Assembly (NCBI GenBank): GCA_030549775.1
Contig: CM060175.1
Location: 29,592,762-29,656,761 of the forward strand
Length of the DNA: 64,000 bases
DNA from: Tamarix chinensis
Taxonomy: Eukaryota > Streptophyta > Magnoliopsida > Caryophyllales > Tamaricaceae
Reading direction: 5' to 3'
Below the pieces are notes generated by a model. It saw nothing but the letters and a program-made list of their open reading frames with translations, was not told the DNA's origin and made no database searches. The position numbers and the translations under genes are program-made. Within the stretch, counting starts at the first letter, position 1; every line of letters starts with the position of its first letter. Positions 31,290 through 44,780 of this stretch are shown piece after piece.

Positions 31290-34200
31290 ATTCTTGACCC
31301 ATGTGTGGCATTTTATCAGTAGCCTGATTGTTCTCCTTTAAGCCATGCACAACTCAATAGAATGTAAACTTCATCATAAGAACTTGGTAGGCTTCAACTA
31401 TATGTCTCTGAGGGTGATGTAGAGGAATCCGCCCATTAACTAGACTCATGTAATCCGTACCAAATAACCCCAGTTTAGGCAAAACAAAAATGCCATTTGA
31501 AGGTATGTTCTCAAGCCAACCCACCAGTTGAAATCATCCCCAGATTATTTCTTGCTAGCCCATCCATATTAATCTTGAGAGCCTCTGGCTAAGGGGGATC
31601 CCAACCTACTGCATGCCACTAAACACGTTGCCCTATTAGGCTAGATATCAAAGACATAAGCATTTTGCCATTTCCATAAACTCCAACAAGCTACAGCAAA
31701 AACTAGGGCCCAAGGTGGATCCGAGGGTTCTAGCATTTTTGTATTTCTTCATATTTGACCAAAACCAATCTTAAAAAGATAGTGTGAAAAATTCCACGTG
31801 AAGGTGATCTGGTACAAGTTTAATCCAAATGTTCCTGTTGCGATCATAGTCCCTTAATACATGAAGGATATCCTCCTCATGGTGCCCACAATGACGGCAC
31901 GAGGCTTCATCAATCAGTTATCTTTTGAGTCAATCTGCTTTGGTAAGCAGTTTGTTATGGCTTGCTATCCAATTAAAAGTCTTGATATGGTGTCTTTTCT
32001 TTAACCCTAGATTAAATTCCATTTGGGAGAATCATAGGTATCATCTTGATTCAGCCCAATATTACAGTAAAAGTCTTGATATGCTAATTTTATAGTAAAA
32101 ACACCATCTGGGGTATAACCCCAATATTGAACATCCTCCTTAGTCTCTTTTGGGTTAATAAACACCCCTGCAATCTCCATGATGCTCTTAAGATGGAGAA
32201 GTTGTTGAAACTCAATCTAATTCTAGGTACCATCTGTTTTAAATTAATCTCGAACCTTATCATTTTCTGCTCATCTAGGACTTGCTGGATGGCCATATAC
32301 TTCAGAGGTGCATTACCAACCCACCAATCCTCCCAAAAATGAGCCACCCCTCCTGGTTGAATATTCCACTTAGTAGGCAATAGGCATTACAAACTTTATG
32401 CAACATGCTTGACTTCGCATCCCGATACCGACTGTGAGTGGTGTGAGAAATATCACCATATTTTTCATGTAGAAGCTTCACCCATAGATGGTCTTTGTTA
32501 GTGAGAACTTCCCATGCAAATTTCATCCTCCTTTACTCTTAGGTTGACATAGAATACTCTAGCTCATAAGGTGAAGCTTCTTCCTGGTTCAAGTACCACG
32601 CCACACAAAGTGTCTATTTAATTTATCAAGTTTTGCAATGACATTATTAGGTAGTCTACTTGTAGACATAGTATAGATGCTAGTCACAGCTTGGTATAAT
32701 GTAATTCTGCTTGCAACGGATAGTATGTTCGGTTGATAAGAGAACATCCACTTCTAAACCCTATCAATAACGAAAGCATAGAAAACCCTAGGTCTCCTCC
32801 TCATATGGAGGTTCACCCCAAGGTATTTATTAAAGACTTGAACAGACTTCATACCAGAAGCAACTTCAATTTCCCCCACTACATGAGTAGCCACATTTGG
32901 AGAAAATAATGAGGAAGACTTGTTTGTATTAACCTTTTGGTTAGAAGCTAAATCAAAGGTTTATAGGCTATCTAAAATGATCTAGCTTTGCGGGACTGAA
33001 GCCTATGTAAATAGGAGCAAATCATCTGCAAAGAACAGATGAGAAAATTTTGTTCCTCCTTTAGTAATACTAAATGGTTTCCATAGACCCCTCCCTATAG
33101 CACAATGAATAAGGTGATAGAGTCTCTCCATACAAAGAATGAATATTTACGGAGATATGGGATCCCCTTGTCTCACCCCTCTAGAAGGATGGAAAGCCTC
33201 AGAGATTTCTCCATTCCAAAGCACCCTGATGGAGGGAGTGGAGTTATGGGAACCCTACCAAAACCAGGGTTTGCTCCACAAATTCCCAAGATAGTTGATA
33301 ATAAGCTTTCTCTAGATCGACCTTCACTGCCATAATTCATGACTTGCCCTTCTTCTTCTTCATTGAGTGAACAATCTCATGTAAAATAATGATATTGTTG
33401 CACCCCTGATGACTTGGAATAAAGCTAATTTGTTCACATCCTATAAGCTTTGTTAGCAATGGTTTAATTCGGTATGAGAGTAATTTTGTTATGTCCTTGT
33501 ATGCCACAATAAATAAACCTATAGGTCTGAAATCACAAAGGAAAAAAAGGTTTTCAGTCTTAGGAATCAGAGATAGGACGGTATCATTAAGATGTTTATC
33601 AAAGTAACTTTTGTTAAAATCCTATGCAACCAGAGAAAAAAGATCACTACCCACTATTTACCAATACTTCTGGTAGAACATTGGGTTTAGTCCATTCGGG
33701 CTAGGGCTCTTCAATGCTCCCATAGAGAAGGTGGCTCTCCTTACTTCTTCCTTGCTGACAAGATCCGATAAAACCTTTTGCTCTTTTTCTGTGACTTGAG
33801 AAAAATTTGCAGGTATCATGGGTTGAGTCATCGAATCTTGATCTTTCAAGTACAATTTTAGGAAGAGAAATCTAGCAGTCTCTAACATCTCCTTCTCATT
33901 GTGTATCCAAACACCCTCTTCATTTTGAATACAATCTATTCTATGCCTCCTTCTTATAGATACCATTGTCGTGTGGAAATAATGAGTATTTCTGTCTTTA
34001 AGAGTTACTACATTGGTCTTGGATCTTTGAAACCAAAACAAACGCTCTTGGCTTAATATTTTATTTAACTCATCCAAGAGTTTTCCCTCTAATTTTTCTA
34101 AGTTTTTAGAGAAGGATAGGGCATATCTACTCTGGATTCCACCAACTCTAGCCAAAACTCTTCTCTTTCAGGCCCCAATTGCTCCAAACTCCTAGCGATT

Positions 34201-35040
34201 CTATTTCTGGAAACCATGAGAACATGTCTTCACTTTATCAATGAAGTCTCTACCCTGGTTCCATCTATCCTAGTTCCATCTATCCACCTCAAACTTAAAG
34301 AAGGGGGTGGGGTGGAGGGGGGGTTCGATCATTTTGCTTAACATTATTAAGCATAAGTGAGAGAAGATGATGATCCAAATAAGTTATTGGTAAGTGAATA
34401 ACTCTCGCTCTAGGAAAAAGCAAGCTCCAGTTATTAGTTGCCATTATTCTATCATTACGGGAGTTTATTTTACGTCATTTTGCTTTTCAGCAAATAGGAC
34501 TTGAGGTAATTATTGAAAGTCAAACAGCGTTTAAGTTGTCTGTGACTTCCTTCTCTTCTTTCTGAAAGACTCCCTACATCATTGAAATCACCACCTTCAG
34601 CAAACGGGATACTCGAGTCGCAAACCTCATTATGTCTTCCCACATTTCGTCCCTTAGGACCAATATAGGCAAACCATAAAATATCAAAAACAAGAATATT
34701 TGCCTTGTGACCGAGGATACTAGTGTATGGATGATTTGAGAAGATGCTTCAAGTACCTACACTTTTAAAAGTTTAGTTCTCCAGAGTAGCCAGATACCAC
34801 CGTAGAAATCCCGAGCATCCACCCTCACATTTCCTTCAAAACCCAACTCACGGATTTTATTCTCTGCCTTACTCTCACTGATGTTTGTTTCAACTAGTAC
34901 CACTAAACAAGGTTTATGTTTCTTAACCAACTAAAGGAAATGAGCGCTAAAGAGGTTATTACCTGCACATTTAATATTCCAGAACATAAATTTCCATTGT
35001 GCAGCAACAACCATAGGAGAAAATTTAAGCACTTGCAGAA
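31290..35040 (-). pseudogene. LINE ORF2 (endonuclease-RT-RNase H)
   Basis: The endonuclease starts near 35010 with KFMFWNIKCAGNN, KPCLVVLVETNISESKAE and a DFYGGIWLLW block. The 165-codon stretch 34155-33658 covers the endonuclease-RT linker (ERLFWFQRSKTNVVTLKDRNT) and the block with GALKSPSPNGLNPMFYQKYW. RT continues with LIPKTEN, FRPIGL, KVDLEKAY and the active site SHLFFADDLLLF (about 33050-33005, aspartates intact). zf-RVT (HEEDILHVL, about 31890) and an RNase H part (EALKINMDGLARNN, about 31585-31540) complete it. It reverse-transcribes its own RNA in the family; broken here. Confidence 0.9.
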
Positions 35041-35199
35041 GGGTCCAGTGGACCCTTGTCCATCCCGTGACTAGTATCTTGCGTTTCTAACTCTTTGGCC
35101 TTAGAGGCCATCAAAATCCTAAGAGGGGTAGATAAAGAAGCATCAGAATGTGATGAAGAGGTTATCCCTTCAGATAATTTGCTTATTGACTTTGAGCTT

Positions 35200-36600
35200 T
35201 CATGGTTTCACCCCCTCTTGATCTTTAGTAATGCTAGTTAGTGGTTTTCGAGGATTTCCCTTCAATTGCACTCTTTTGTTCATCATAGTTTTATTGTACT
35301 TATATCCATTCCCACCAAAAGAAACCAACTTAGTTTGCACCAGTCTTTTAATAGTATTTTGGTCCTTCTGCATAATAGTTTCCTATCCTATGTGTGAGTT
35401 TTTCTAGTCCCTTGTCTTATGGAATTGTAGATTGGTCCAAACATTTTCCCTTACTAATTTTTTTTTTAGTTCCTTCTTTCTTTGATGTCTCTTCTGATTC
35501 TTGGATGTCCTCTTCCTCATTCCATAATGTGTTGCATCTTGAAGTAAAATGGGAATTGATAATCATAGAACCTTTGTTGTGTTGGTTACTTGTCTGGTCC
35601 CCCCCCCAAAATTCTTTGCTTGAGAGTTCTAAAAAAATTTACATTTTCCCCTTCTAGCCACTATCATCCATGGTCCATAGGGGTTTACCTCCATCAGCTA
35701 CATTTTGATCTCACATTGATGTTCCCTTCTTCAGATCACCATGCACCTCCTGTCCCTCCATGACGATAGGTCCTTTTTTTTGGCATACGGTTAGATTAGA
35801 AATGTCCATCTTTACTAAATTTAAAGCAAATCGTCCCTAATCTCTTGTATTCAATGTTGTGTAGAGAGGTTCCCAAATAAATTTTGGGTAATAGAGGTTT
35901 GTTCAAATCAATCTTCACTGCTATGCGAACAAATTTCCCTCTTGTTCCCATATCATTGTTTGCAATACACTCACTAATAGCTTTTATTTTTTTTCCAAAT
36001 CACCATAGTATTCCATTGGGACTTCAAAAATTCTAACCCATGTCATAGTCGACGTGATCGATGCTGTAGGGACATGAAAATCCAGCATCCATTTCCTCAC
36101 TATAAGGTAGTGTCCATTGATCATCCAAAGTCCACCACTGAGGATGTATTCATAATTCAATGTTTTCTAGAATTTAACCACGAAGAACCCTGTCCCAGAT
36201 CAATCAATTCATACCTACCTGCCAGTGACCAGATGTCACAGAATTTTTGACAGATTGTGTCATACCTAAAATTTCTTCCCAATGGTTTAATAATGAGGCA
36301 TCGTCGCTATAGATTTCTCAAGGATTTTTTTTCCTCCACCATTAGTCTGATTTAAGGTCATTAGGCATCTTGAATAAATTGACCATCCATGTAGAATTCC
36401 TCCATCTTCAATTTCTTTCCATTCTTGATCATCCAAATCTAAGTAAGAAACTTTTTGAACTTGCCCCTGTAGAATTTCTCTGTAAGTAAAATTCTTCGAC
36501 CAAGGTATGTTTCATGTTTCTGTTTCTTCATGTAGACAATCCATTGATTTTTTCAATTTCTTTTGCCTGCGATTGACAAGGGAGAAATCATGGGGGGAAC
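35200..36600 (-). pseudogene. LINE ORF1 (DUF4283 and zinc knuckle)
   Basis: Reading 36200-35750 on the minus strand gives GGLWMINGHYLIVRKWMLDF and TWVRIFEVPMEYYG in one frame, then RGKFVRIAVKIDLNKPLLPK and YKRLGTICFKFSKDGHF in another. These are typical blocks of plant L1 ORF1. The knuckle keeps only part of its CCHC pattern (C-F-K-F, second Cys lost). The rest (35700-35200) is low in recognisable motifs. ORF1 proteins bind element RNA. Confidence 0.75.
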
Positions 36601-37609
36601 ATGTTCTTGGTTTTTAGCGAGAAAAGTGTTAGATCTAAAGGGCATGCCATGCATCGCGCGTTCTTTGTTCGAACCGTTCGCCCATAAGGTTTATCAGAAG
36701 ACTACATATAATTTAGACGGCTGAAAATTTTCCCTGAAACCAGAACACAACAACCGCTCCAAGTACCCAACATGATGTAAGAAACCAGACAACGGAGCTG
36801 CAATTACATTAAGAGGGCTCGTGCATCAATGCCCAATTTTTTCTTATCTAAGGACCAAGCCTTTAAACGACTGCATTAATGTTGCACCTAAACTCAGGAC
36901 CTCACTTCTGTGTTAGTGTATATATATAAAGGGGGCTGAATCAATTGCGACACGATACAAAATTTCATATCCTACTTACCATTGTCGTTATCCTTTTTTC
37001 TTTTCCTAAAAGTGCTAGAGAATCATTCCTTAGCTTTTTGCTTCATGTTCAACAAGCTTGGGTAATACATGGTCTCAGAATGTAGCTAGGATGTACATGA
37101 AGACTTGATTGGTTTTCTGTGATAGTGGTCGTGGTCGACTCTGTGCCAGTGTGCTCTACACTGGGTACAACATTGGATAAATCTTGTGTCTATTTATTGC
37201 AATCACCAAAGCACATCATTAACCTTGCTGTAAGTAAAATATCCTTTACACTTTGTCCTGACCACTCAATTTGGGAAAGAAAAAGAAGATGAAGATACAA
37301 AAATTGATGTTCTATTATTCATACATCCATCGAATCATGGAGGCATTGGCACATCTAAATTATCATGTGATATGCTTGGGAAAAGAGGGGCAACATTTAT
37401 TTTCAATTTTACAATTTCCAATAAACATGAGAAAACATTAATTTACAATGTGCACAAACTTTTAGTCAAGAATCCAGAAGTTATGTGCATGCAATCTCAT
37501 GCTAGTATTTATATGTTTCTGACGAGTGACATGCAAGTGGTATATTAGGTCCAAGTTCTATTTCACCTCTGTCCGACTATACTGCATTGGCCTTTAAGAT
37601 AGAATAGAG
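36601..37609 (+). promoter_or_regulatory. Possible upstream region of lipase gene
   Basis: GTATATATATAAAGGGGG at about 36921-36938 is a good plant TATA box, about 700 bases before the first lipase exon and in the same direction. The sequence between includes a short open stretch at 37280-37500 (FIHPSNHGGIGTSKL) that I do not recognise. Whether this promoter ever served the lipase gene is inference. Confidence 0.35.
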
Positions 37610-39898
37610 TTGAAAGGCCGAATATACCACCCCAAGAGGGGTATCATGGGTTCATCTAGTTGGATTAGTCAGATGGCTGCTCTGGGTCTGTGTATCCTGC
37701 TGGTAATGATGATGAAGTTTTCTGAAGGCCTTGGTATGTCATGGCAAGTCCAGGTTCCTTACATCCCCCAGCTGCGCAAGAAATTAGCTTATGTGAGGAT
37801 GCTTTTGTGCATGCCACTTCCTATGGGTACATATGCAGTTTGAAGTTAGTATAAAGTTCATTAATTTGGAACACTGGAATGTTGTTGCATTTATTTATTT
37901 TTTTCTTATCCTTTTGTTGAGATTAACATAACGAAAATATTTGTTGTTGAAATGTGGGTATTCTATAGGTGACGATTGTAGATGGTTTTGTGTTGGGTGT
38001 GCAAAAGATGTTACCGCGAGGTCGGGCTGAAGATGACTTGCAGCATAGAAAACAACCGGTTCTGATACAACATGAGTGTTGGTAGTTCGTCAATTAATAT
38101 AATCAAGAACGTGCTATTCATTCAAAACATATGCTTTCCAATGTATCTGAATTAAGCTGCATGTGACTTTTGATGTTTTTCTCAATTAGGATAGCATGAC
38201 ATGGTTGCTGAATCCTCCAGAGCACAACCTGCCTCTAATTTTAGCAGACAACGGATATGATGTTTGGATTTCCAACAGCAGAGGGACTAGATATACCAGG
38301 AAGCATGAGATCTTGACCCCATAGATTCGGTACGTATATACATCATATACATATTTTATATTTGCAATATCCTTCCTCCTGACTAGCAACTAATTTACCT
38401 TGGATTTTTTTCTAACATTTATGGTTTCTTCGAACATGGTATGGAAGAATCATCTCTCTAATTGCAGGAATATTGCGAATGGACATGGGGTGATTTAGCA
38501 ACTTATGAATTATCCTCCGTTGTTGATTTTGTATATAAAACAAATTGGACAAAAGCTTCACTATGTCGGACATTCCCAGGTATGTGTCTGTGTATATATA
38601 TTTAAGGTATTTTCTCGTTTGGGTACTTTTACATCCATATGTGCGTAAACTTAACAGAATGTACATACGTTTTGGCGACAATTATGGTATGAAATCCGCA
38701 GCTCTCTTAAAGTCCAGTGGCTTACTTGAGCCAAATGACCACCGCACTAGGATAATTTGTTGTCGGTTCCTTCCTTGCTAAGGTACTTCCTCCCTACCGA
38801 CCTGCCTAACATGCATCGATCAATCATAAGTTCTCTCTAACTTCTATCTAAAAATTATTTTTGTTCTTCTAATAGGATATGAGAGAATTTGGTCTAGCAG
38901 AGTATCTTCTCAAGTGTAAGAACTAAGAACCTAGCAAACTAGGTTTTCCTACATTTAGAGCTTAATTATACTTGTTTTAATTAACATGGCCTGGGTGATT
39001 GTGCATATATATGCATGCATAGAGGCGGTGGTTGGTTATCTGATATAGATTTGCCGATCATCCAGCATAAACTATGGTGATATGCTAATTGCAATGACAG
39101 GTGTCAATCTGATTCTCTTTCTATTGTAATTGAAACATAATTAAGGCTGCATTTATTTGAGCTTTTACTCTGAGAAAAGTGGACCATTTTCTTTTGTGGA
39201 CATAGATTTGAGGTGCGTTCAAATCTGTATTGACGGATTTGATATGTAGACAGATGGAATTCATCTCATGACCTTAGACCGGCATATGTGTATATAAAAC
39301 TTAGCTTCAGGCGAGAACACCGGTTAATGAAGGAATATTGCTCTATATACCCAAGTATTTTGGTAAAACTATTTACTAGATATCCTTAATCGTTTTCTTA
39401 CGACATCAAATATTAATGTTTATAGATACAAGACATATGGTTGTACTAAAAAAAAAAAGAAAAACGTACATGGTATTATATATTTATTTTAAAAAAAAAA
39501 TAGGAGGATATATGATACAACATCCTCCAAATTAATTGCGAACACAAACGAATATACTTTTCCGTTCTGCTTGTTTGCATCTAACCAACTAAATTGTAAC
39601 TGTTTGGGATGGAGTAGTTGCAAAATATGACTATGTTGAGATGATATGAACCTGCAGTATTACGGGACACCAAGACTTTTGACCTATAATTTTTTGAATA
39701 TTTCTCGTGATTTTTCTCTTTCTTAGCTTTGGAGGCAGAGACGCACACGCACCGTCAAATATCCCTACACCATCCCCAAACACATGATAAAGATAAGCTA
39801 CTCACGCAGTTCATCAAGGAATATGCTCACTTGGATTTCATCATGGGTTTGAATGCTGAAGATGTTGTCCAATTTTTCAACTCTCATTTTGATTGCTA
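37610..39898 (+). pseudogene. Acid (triacylglycerol) lipase pseudogene
   Basis: Broken exons match plant AB-hydrolase lipases. A signal-peptide-like start at 37637 (MGSSSWISQMAALG, hydrophobic LCILLVMMM). At 37970-38080, TIVDGFVLGVQKM and RKQPVLIQHE (His of the usual QHG box kept, Gly is Glu). At 38190-38325, DSMTWLLNPPEHNLPLILAD and DVWISNSRGTRYTRKH. At 38465-38580, EWTWGDLATYELSSVVDFVY, one-base frameshift, then the nucleophile box GHSQ cut at a GTATGT donor. At 38690-38770, KSAALLSPVAYLS in pieces. At 39605-39898, GVVAKYDY, FGGRDAHAP (Asp region) and FIKEYAHLDFIMGLNAEDVV. Frameshifts and stops rule out function. The family hydrolyses lipid esters. Confidence 0.85.
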
Positions 39899-39964
39899 GT
39901 ATAGATACTGGCTATCTAGCTAGTTGGTATTCTGGCTATTAACATTACTAAAGGTGAATGTTTA

Positions 39965-41857
39965 GGCTCTACTTGGTTTGTAGAAAGTTAAGTGGAAAGG
40001 AAAATATAGAGGAAAGAAAATTGAATAAAAGAAATTAATTTTATTTCCTCTGTTTGGTTGTTGGAGAAAATTTTGTAGAAAATTGAAATCTTAGAAATTT
40101 TTTTAGTGTTTGGCGTATAGAAAGAAAATTTTGAGAAAACTCAAATATTATTATTTTAATTTTTTATATATTTAATAAAAATTAAATATTATATTAATAT
40201 ATATAAATTTTCTTAAAGTCTATAATAAAATTATAAAAATTACATAAACTCAATACTAATTCCAAATTTTTTTAGAAAAATTCTAAAATATTACATATAT
40301 AACTAAGCATAATTTTTATAAAAAATTTGTAAAATAATAATAATATTCAAAAAATCCTATTAATAAGAGATAGAGTAAAAAAAATAAGATAAAATAAATC
40401 ATCCTACTTTACTTACCAAAGTAAGAATTTAAAAATCAAAAATTATGCAAACCAATAAAGCTTCTAAACATTAATATGTCAAGATCGGCATGGTGAATTG
40501 TTTTTATAAATATCTAAAAATGGATTATATTAAAAATATAATTTCAACTAAATTAAACTTTGCCTCAAATAATAAATAAAGTAAGTAAAAATTATACACA
40601 TACAGAGACTTTTAAATATATTTATATTCAAAATAAAAAATTATAAAAAATGTATAAATATTTTTTTAAATCAAATATTATTTTTATTTGTCGAATAAGA
40701 TATTTGTTTTGTTTGACTTTTCATTGACTGGACCGTATATTTGATTTGAAAAAAAAAATCGGATTTGTTATTTACTTTTTTGGATCGGATCACTTCGGAT
40801 ATCGGATCAAATAAGCAGATATCGAATATCATGAACAACTCTATTAAATATATATCTGTTTTTATATCTGTATCAATTCATCTCTATTTACCTAATATAA
40901 AATTTTATTTTTATTTTTTATTTATATAACATCTAATATATTTTTTAAAGTTAAAAGTAAAAATATAATTCAATTTAAACAATTTAAATATATAATTTTA
41001 ATATTAAATGATTTTTATTTTGAATTGAATGTGTTTTACTTGAAATTTGATGGATGTTATAAGGTAAATATATAAATAAATATAGAAAACGGAAGAAAAA
41101 AAATATGCAGCAAATTTGGACAAAAAAATATGCTAGACTGCGACAGAATCATTATAAAGTAAGTAAAATCAGCGACATAGTCAGATTTAATTATTGTAAA
41201 GTATCTAAAATCAACGACAAAGTCAAATTTGACAAAAGATATATGTATACATATACATACATACATACATATATATAGATTTAGGCTCTAGTACAAACTA
41301 TTATTTAAAATACAAACATAGGAACCGTTAATCACCGTTAGATCTAGAATATTTAAGGGTTGAGATTGAAATAAATTTAGATTAGATATTTACTAAATCT
41401 TGATCATTGATCAAATACTAATCTAATGGTTAAAATTGGTTATATATATATATATATATATCTTAGAAATGGTTTGTATGAGACATTCACCCTATATATA
41501 TGTATATAGATATGGTGAAGGTCTCATACAAACCATTTCTAAATACATATATAGGGGTGGGAAAGAAAACAAAAAATATTTATAAATGACAACTTGTCAA
41601 AGAAAGATGATAGGGGTTAGATGAGAGGAGGAGGATCTGGGAAGTTTGTTGTTGGAGAGAGTGCTCAATAAACTTTCCTGACTTTTTAATTTTTTTCCTC
41701 AAGTTTTGGCAAGGAAAATAATTTAGTATAAGTTTCCTCCCCTTTTTCATTCCAATTTTCTTTCTTTGTAATTTTTATGGCAACCAAACACTATAAAAGT
41801 ATTTTCTATCAATTTTTTTTTTCTTTCCTTGAAATTTTTTAAGAACCAAACATAGCA
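39965..41857. mobile_element. Non-autonomous PIF/Harbinger-like element
   Basis: Left end GGCTCTACTTGGTTTGTAG and right end ...GAACCAAACATAGCA form imperfect inverted termini, flanked on both sides by TTA (39962-39964, 41858-41860). TTA duplications and G...GTTTGGTT termini are typical of PIF/Harbinger and Tourist elements. Subterminal AAGGAAA/GGAAA-rich arms repeat in inverse order. At 1.9 kb with no transposase it is larger than a normal MITE, partly because of an inserted hairpin element (41260-41560). Confidence 0.7.
41463..41542. repeat. 29-nt hairpin with TA-rich loop
   Basis: 41463-41491 and 41514-41542 are reverse complements at 28 of 29 positions (TTAGAAATGGTTTGTATGAG...), with a 22-base AT loop. 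Preceding sequence (41280-41400) has ACCGTTAGATCT, common in plant non-autonomous elements. Confidence 0.85.
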
Positions 41858-41999
41858 TTAAGCAATGTGTTGTGAGATCCTAACATATTGAGATCAACTT
41901 TTTAATTAACTCTTTTATTTTTTGGATAATTTCTTTAACTATATATTATTTAAAAAATCCTAGTTGACATTCATTAATATAAATTTGATAATTATTTTA

Positions 42000-44780
42000 A
42001 AAAATAAACTATTATACTCAAATAAATATCACATGAACCAATAAATAATATTAGTACATCAACTTAGATAACTATTTTTTTTAAATAAAGTAAAAACTAA
42101 TTAATTTGTCTCTCATAAAACTTAAAAATAAATTAATCTTGTAGCTAGCAAATAGTAGAGGACGAGGTAATGGGCCTAGATAATTCGGATGATTGTCAAT
42201 TACCACTAAAGTAAATCATTTTTTCTTAAAACATTTGAAAATATAAAATATATAATAGTACATATTCTGAAAATTATTGGGCTTCTACTTTCTGGGGGTC
42301 CTATATGATGATCCATGCTACACATGGAGTTAGACGGGCTTCCATAACAATCTTTAAATTAATTGACAATTAAGAACATTTGATTTCAACATGCAATCAA
42401 TAAAAATAATTATCCTAACTAGTAGCTATAAGGATTTTGTTGTAGAAAAATGAACCTCTATACATCCTAAGCTATATTTTAATTATGTTATGAACAATAG
42501 GCAATCCCAAGGCTGACAAATAGAATAATAATTAAAAAAGGAAGGAAAATTTTAAATTTTTATTTTTGTTTCAACCAACTAATTAGTAATATAATAATTC
42601 AATAACACAATAACCATGAACCTTTCTTTCTCCCTCTAGAATCAAGTAGTCTTAACTTTTATGCTTATATTTAAGGGGAAAAAATATTTCTTTCACAAAA
42701 GGACTCCTTTAGATTTCTTCCTTATGCATATACTTCCCCAACCTTTATCAAGGCCATGTCCTTATGTCTAACAATTAAAAGGATAACAAATAAATTTAGT
42801 ACATAGAGCATAAGATTAATGTGCTGAGTTAAAATATTCTTTTACACATTCCTTTCATCCACACCTATTTATTAGCCTATGAACATACATATTGATTGTA
42901 ACAAATATCTTGTCGAGCTCTCATGCATTTGCCTCCATCTTTGATCAACAAGATAGATCATTATATCATCCTTGATTTTTCCTCCATCTTTTACAATTGG
43001 TCGTTTATCATTTTAAAATCAATTTCACCAATTTTTGTTACCTTTTATCCATCTATCTTCCATATGGGTAGTATGACTCAAAACATCCATCATTTTCAAA
43101 TAAATAATACGATGATCAAGTTTCAAGGTATTTCTTACATTGACTAGTTTATGAGTCTTTTCCATCATGTAGCCGAATATCAATATATCATGTTCTTTCC
43201 GCTTTTACGTCCATCACTTAAGCAATGTCATTGGTCTCCCTTTAGAATTCTAATAGGATCTAAACTAATCCTTAATGAAGCATCTTATATCCAATATATA
43301 ATCATTAGCCACTACTTTCTTATCCAGTGCTATAGAAACGTCTTCATCATAGCAATTTGTCATGGCTACTGTGATATTTTTCCCTTCACCTTTAATTTTA
43401 TTAGATCTTTTTTTTTGTACTTTGAAACCTACCTAGGTTGAATGTGCTTAACTCCATCATATTAGAACCAATTAACTTTGGGACTTAAGTTTCTTTTACC
43501 ATCTTTTTTATTTCATATTTCTAAGATAAAGCCCGTACAATCCATTAAAGTAGATGATCTCTTATGACCTACTAAATTTTAAGTCTCATTCAAAACCATT
43601 ATGGTCTATACTTTGCATAAGTTTTTTTCTTCCAAACAAATTGTTATCTTTATTATCAAGATAATCCCTTGAGGAGAAATACCAAAATCAATCCTTGATG
43701 AATAAGAATATTCTTGCTCTTTTGATTGAATGATTCTAGCTTAAACTTATCATTATCTATTTATCTTAAACTAGGTTCAATACCATCTATAATGCTATAT
43801 ATGTATCTATATATATACATAGAATATACCAATGTATATCCGGATGAAGGTATAAAGAGTAAACTATTGAATGGTTGTATAAAGAGAATCATGAGAGCTA
43901 GGATGTGAAATCTTAAATCATAACCATATTCCATCCAACCAATTAGTAATACAAGATTTGAGAACATAATGAGCTACACTATGTTCTTCTTAGGTTAAAG
44001 AATCCTAACTTTTAAGCTTAAGTTTAATCTAGAAATCTTCTATTGTCCTAAAGATTTCTACGTAAATTCTCTCTTTCTAGATCTCTCCAATTTTTATCAA
44101 GGGTTTTTCAGTACTAGACTCCTATTTCATAACATAACAAATAAAACTAGTGAAAATAGGACTATGCTTAGAATACACATAATTTGGGTTTGACAAGATA
44201 AGCAAGACTTAGGTTGTGCTAGAACATCATTTTTTATTGTATTTTAACACCTAAAATTTATAATTTAAATATTCATATTTAAATATTTTTTAGAAGTATT
44301 AACAACAAATAATTAGGTGTTATCATCACACTTAATATAAGCTTAGCACCCTCACCACTCTCCCATTAATCACAAAAAATCTAAGGATGACAAAAAAAAC
44401 TTTAAATTCACATAACCAATAATGACACAACTAAGGATAATATATAAGTTATAAATGCTTGCTCAAAAGAGATGATTAATCTTAATACAATGAAATCATA
44501 AGTACTAGAAATAAAAAAAGGAGATAAGGGCATAAGAGCCCAAAATGAGAGGAATACAAAAAATTATCAAAGATACAATCACTGGGTAGCTATAACTCTA
44601 AACATAATCCTACAAACAAATCACTCTAGAACATCACTGGCAACATAAAAAACATCAAAATTCTGTAAGTCATCTAAAGAAGTATATATTAGACCAAAAT
44701 TTAATAAATAAAATGGCCTTCGCTCTAAAGGAAACATGCAACACAAAAAAACATAGCTATAACATATGATGTACTCTAAC
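42000..44780. repeat. AT-rich region with a diverged direct repeat
   Basis: 42560-42780 and 43920-44160 share ordered blocks: CAACCAA(CTAA)TTAGTAATA, ATAATGAGC/ATAACCATGAACC, a TCCTAACTTTTA/CTTAACTTTTATGCTTA block, and CCTTTATCAAGG/TTTTTATCAAGGG. The 1.1 kb between has open frames (42923-43147, 43151-43441) without any domain I recognise. The rest of the region shows nothing. The pair could be remains of LTRs about 1.35 kb apart. Confidence 0.4.

Larger units (their letters stand above)
31210..36600 (-). mobile_element. L1-type LINE with RNase H
   Basis: A nearly full-length, decayed non-LTR element of about 5.4 kb: ORF1 with a DUF4283-like domain and zinc knuckle (right), then ORF2 with endonuclease, RT, zf-RVT and RNase H (left). 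Order and content match plant L1 elements. Many stops and frame changes. The 3' end would be toward 31210. T-rich patches at 31140 and A-rich at 31196 are unconvincing as a tail, so exact ends are unknown. Confidence 0.9.

Noticed and set aside
33105..33335. Plus-strand frame in the LINE
   Set aside because: Antisense to LINE ORF2; no known domain.
42923..43441. Plus-strand frames of 74 and 96 codons
   Set aside because: Hydrophobic, AT-driven composition and no recognisable motif; minus-strand reading is equally uninformative.
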